A stretch of 64,000 nt of DNA from positions 1 through 64,000 of the forward strand of contig NZ_BAAAFX010000026.1 of NCBI RefSeq assembly GCF_039523755.1, read 5' to 3'. The translations under genes were made by a program, and so were the position numbers. Positions 61,357 to 64,000 of the stretch are shown here, piece after piece (positions within the stretch are counted from its first letter, which is position 1; each line of letters starts with the position of its first letter). The notes under the pieces were generated by a model that saw nothing but the letters and a program-made list of their open reading frames with translations, had not been told where the DNA came from and made no database searches. This stretch comes from Tatumella terrea (GTDB taxonomy: Bacteria > Pseudomonadota > Gammaproteobacteria > Enterobacterales > Enterobacteriaceae).

Positions 61357-62255
61357 GTCATGACCGGCAGCGCCCCGCGCGCTTCATCGAAGAAGTGCTG
61401 AACCAGAGGCGTGGCTTTACCCGCGCTGGCGATGACCATCGCTCCCTGGCGGTTCATCGGTGGCATATCGACCGGGCTCTCCCCGAGCCCGTTCAGCATC
61501 GCCGGCAAAATATGACCTTTCGGGGCCAGCATCACTCCCATACCGCGATGAACACTTTCCAGCAGTTGCGATACGGAAGCACTTTCGATAATGGTGCGGA
61601 AGGATAACCCTGCCTGCCGGAAGCCATTATCCAGATAACGCCGGAAGTAGCGTGTCTGTTCGGCCAGGCAGAGCGGCAATGCTGCCACTGTTGCCAGCGG
61701 CAACCGCTCACTGCGCGTCAGTTGCGCAAAGGTATTGCGGCAATAGAGCGCCACCACGCCTTCGTCGGCAAAGAAGGCAGCCTGAAACTGTAACTGACGC
61801 AAGGTGATCAGTTCGAAAAAACCAAAAGCCACATCGACGGTGTGACCGTTGATCGCTTCCAGTAACTGGTCTGCACTCATCACATCAATCCGGTAATTAA
61901 TTTCAGGATAGCGTGCCGATACCGCCTGTAAGACCCCGGTCAGTGAAATACTGCACTGCGGAACCACGCCCACCCGCAGTGTGCCCTGAATACCATGTTT
62001 CATGGCATCGACTTCCAGTTTCAGCCCCTGATACACAGAGACCATTTCCCGCGCCCAGGAGAGTACCCGTTCGCCTTCCGGCGTGAACCCGGAAAATGTA
62101 TTAGTCCGGTTAATCAGAGAAACGCCCAGTTCATGCTCGAGGTTCTTCAGCCGCATGGAAAGTGTCGGCTGACTGACAAAACTGGCTTCGGCGGCCCGGC
62201 CAAAATGTTTTTCCTGTTCCAGGTTACACAAATAGACCAGTTGTTTTAAATCCAT
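61338..62255 (-). CDS. LysR-family regulator
   Basis: This 305-residue LysR protein has the winged helix at residues 1-62 (MDLKQLVYLCNLEQEKHFGRAAEASFVSQPTLSMRLK) and the effector domain from about 90. The start at 62255 has AAGGA seven bases upstream; the frame is open to 62372. It is divergent from the ydeP-type molybdoenzyme gene with a 240-bp spacer and convergent with the CMD gene, so the molybdoenzyme is its likely target. The E. coli ydeP gene has no such LysR neighbour. The inducer is unknown. Confidence 0.85.
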   Translation of the reverse strand: MDLKQLVYLCNLEQEKHFGRAAEASFVSQPTLSMRLKNLEHELGVSLINRTNTFSGFTPEGERVLSWAREMVSVYQGLKLEVDAMKHGIQGTLRVGVVPQCSISLTGVLQAVSARYPEINYRIDVMSADQLLEAINGHTVDVAFGFFELITLRQLQFQAAFFADEGVVALYCRNTFAQLTRSERLPLATVAALPLCLAEQTRYFRRYLDNGFRQAGLSFRTIIESASVSQLLESVHRGMGVMLAPKGHILPAMLNGLGESPVDMPPMNRQGAMVIASAGKATPLVQHFFDEARGALPVMTHTTAS

Positions 62256-62495
62256 GTGCTGTCCTTCCGGTACTAAAGCATCGATCATCTGCGTCGCTGA
62301 CTGGCCCCGGGCGCAGCCGGGAGCGTATGAGTTAAGGGTGGCCGCATTTAAGCCAGCTTGCAAGCGGCTCACGATAAACAGGCTCTATCGCTCGTTAATT
62401 GTAATCAATTAGACACCACGAAAACATAAAAGCACAATTCTGTTCATATAATGAGTACAATTATTCAACATCACCTAACGGAAGCGGCATCCACT

Positions 62496-64000
62496 ATGAA
62501 ATTTAAACGTCAGATTAAACCGTACCATGCGGCAGCCGGTGGCTGGGGTTCGCTGGAAGCCACGACCCGCTTCGTTTTCGACAGTAAAGCGGCACTTAAG
62601 AATATGCGCAACCTGATGCGTATGAATAAAGCCCGCGGGTTTGACTGTCCGGGCTGCGCCTGGGGCGATGATAATAAGAGTACCTTCAGTTTTTGCGAAA
62701 ACGGTGCCAAAGCAGTGACCTGGGAAGCTACCCGCCGCACCGTTGACCCTGACTTTTTTGCACAGCATAGCGTCAGCCGCCTGTATGCCGAAAGCGACTA
62801 TTTTCTGGAATATCAGGGAAGGTTAACCCACCCGCTCTCTTATAACCCGGAGACCGACCATTATGAACCCGTCAGCTGGGAAGACGCCTTTACTCTGATT
62901 GCTCAACATATTCATGCCATGGATAATCCGAACCAGATTGAGCTATATACCTCCGGGCGCGCCAGTAATGAAGCCTCATGGTTATATCAGTTATTTGGCC
63001 GCATGCTGGGCACCAATAATTTCCCTGACTGCTCCAATATGTGTCATGAAGCCAGCGGTACCGGTCTGAAACGGAGTATTGGTGTCGGTAAAGGCACTAT
63101 CCGGCTGGATGATTTTGACAGTGCGGATGCTATTTTTGTTTTCGGACAGAACCCCGGCACCAACCATCCGCGTATGCTGCACAGCTTACGTCATGCCGCC
63201 GATCACGGGGCTAAGATCGTCACCTTTAATACACTACGTGAACGTGGCCTTGAACGGTTTGCCGACCCGCAGAATCCGCTGGAAGTGGTGACCCCGATGG
63301 CCGGGAAGATCAGTTCGTCTTATTACCAGCCCCGTCTCGGCGGCGATATGGCGGCCGTGCGCGGGATGGTAAAAGCCCTGCTGGAAGAGCATCGCCGCCA
63401 GCTGGCGCAGGGTGGTCAGGGAATTTTCGATATGCAGTTCATCAGTGAACACACCCACGGGGTGGAAGCCTATCTGGCGGCGGTGGATGCGACCGGCTGG
63501 GAGATGATTATTGCCGGGTCCGGCCTTTCCGAAGAGGAGCTGCGCCAGGCGGCGGCTATCTATCAGCACTCAGAACGGGTGATTTGTACCTGGGCGATGG
63601 GCATCACTCAGCATAAACATTCGGTCGATACTGTACGTGAGATGGCCAACCTGCAACTGTTGTTCGGCCAGCTCGGGAAAAAAGGGGCCGGCCTGTGTCC
63701 GGTACGCGGGCACAGTAATGTGCAGGGAAACCGGACCATGGGCATCGACGAAAAGCCCGGAGCCCCGTTTCTGGACGCGCTGGGCGCGCATTTCGGTTTC
63801 GAACCGCCGCGCCGCGCCGGGCATAGCACCGTGGAAGCCATCGAAGCCATGCTGCGTGATGAAATTCGTGTACTGATCACCCTCGGCGGAAACCTGGCGG
63901 CGGCGGCACCGGACTCCCCGCGCACCGAAGAAGCGATCCAACGCTGCGGTCTGACCGTACATATCAGTACCAAGCTGAACCGCACACACCTGGTCCCGGG
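62496..64000 (+). CDS. ydeP: FdhF/YdeP-family molybdopterin oxidoreductase (5' part)
   Basis: The first 501 codons of a gene that runs past the window end are present. The N-terminal region has FDCPGCAWGDD with the Cys pair of the YdeP/FdhF-like group. Molybdopterin-binding stretches follow: ELYTSGRASNEASWLYQLFGR, NMCHEASG, GQNPGTNHPRMLHSLR and CPVRGHSNVQGNRTMG. E. coli YdeP is about 760 residues, so about one third is missing here. YdeP contributes to acid resistance under EvgA control; the substrate is unknown. The start ATG at 62496 has GGAAG about 12 bases before. The flanking LysR regulator is probably its controller. Confidence 0.85.
   Translation, partial: MKFKRQIKPYHAAAGGWGSLEATTRFVFDSKAALKNMRNLMRMNKARGFDCPGCAWGDDNKSTFSFCENGAKAVTWEATRRTVDPDFFAQHSVSRLYAESDYFLEYQGRLTHPLSYNPETDHYEPVSWEDAFTLIAQHIHAMDNPNQIELYTSGRASNEASWLYQLFGRMLGTNNFPDCSNMCHEASGTGLKRSIGVGKGTIRLDDFDSADAIFVFGQNPGTNHPRMLHSLRHAADHGAKIVTFNTLRERGLERFADPQNPLEVVTPMAGKISSSYYQPRLGGDMAAVRGMVKALLEEHRRQLAQGGQGIFDMQFISEHTHGVEAYLAAVDATGWEMIIAGSGLSEEELRQAAAIYQHSERVICTWAMGITQHKHSVDTVREMANLQLLFGQLGKKGAGLCPVRGHSNVQGNRTMGIDEKPGAPFLDALGAHFGFEPPRRAGHSTVEAIEAMLRDEIRVLITLGGNLAAAAPDSPRTEEAIQRCGLTVHISTKLNRTHLVP

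Overview
The window looks like a chromosomal segment of a gamma-proteobacterium of the Enterobacterales. Almost every gene has a recognisable Escherichia coli counterpart, mostly from the E. coli replication-terminus half: ydfG, ynfB/D/K/L/M, mlc, asr, ydgD, fnr-uspE, ydgH-ydgI, rstAB, hrpA, azoR, ydbH-ynbE, ldhA, ttcA, zntB, mppA, tpx, tyrR, psp, sap, fabI, ydeP. The proteins are clearly diverged and the order is reshuffled. Erwiniaceae (Pantoea/Erwinia/Tatumella type) is a plausible guess but is not proven by the sequence. No rRNA, tRNA or CRISPR array was seen.

Layout. 1-6 kb: a minus-strand, translationally overlapping purine operon guaD-xdhA-xdhB-xdhC, with a twin palindromic operator and a long hairpin in its upstream region. 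6.4-14.8 kb: ydfG, two small secreted proteins, ynfK (bioD2), mlc, the ynfL/ynfM regulator-transporter pair, cybB, sotB and yegP. 15-21 kb: smrA, fnr, uspE, ydgH, ydgI and an orphan gene. 21-26.5 kb: an acid/envelope-stress block, rstA-rstB coupled to an M32 carboxypeptidase, then asr (with an RstA box), the 26-residue ydgU and the periplasmic protease ydgD. 26.5-28.3 kb: an AT-richer island bounded by inverted repeats. It carries a fragment resembling the ColE1 plasmid copy-control region and two coupled, broken genes. 28.3-40 kb: hrpA, azoR, ydbH-ynbE (without ydbL), ldhA, ydbJ, a flavodoxin, and two repeat-filled spacers. 40-51 kb: ttcA, the sRNA gene fnrS with its FNR site, zntB, mppA, tpx, tyrR, then pspABCD-ycjXF. 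51-60 kb: pspF, then sapAB and sapCDF separated by a 1.35-kb segment carrying a lipoprotein gene, and fabI. 60-64 kb: a carboxymuconolactone-decarboxylase-like protein, a LysR regulator and the start of a ydeP-type molybdoenzyme that runs off the window.

How the parts connect. FNR (16 kb) and its likely target fnrS (41.5 kb) are both present. RstA (21 kb) and the RstA box before asr (24.9 kb) are 3 kb apart. PspF and a consensus sigma-54 promoter face each other at pspA. The least ordinary stretch is 26.5-28.3 kb, read here as a decayed plasmid-derived cassette whose two genes may once have been an effector/immunity pair. That reading is inference. Short tandem repeats (7, 8, 13, 71, 136 bp) and a 156-bp-spaced repeat pair recur across the window, mostly between genes. 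No clearly new functional system was identified.
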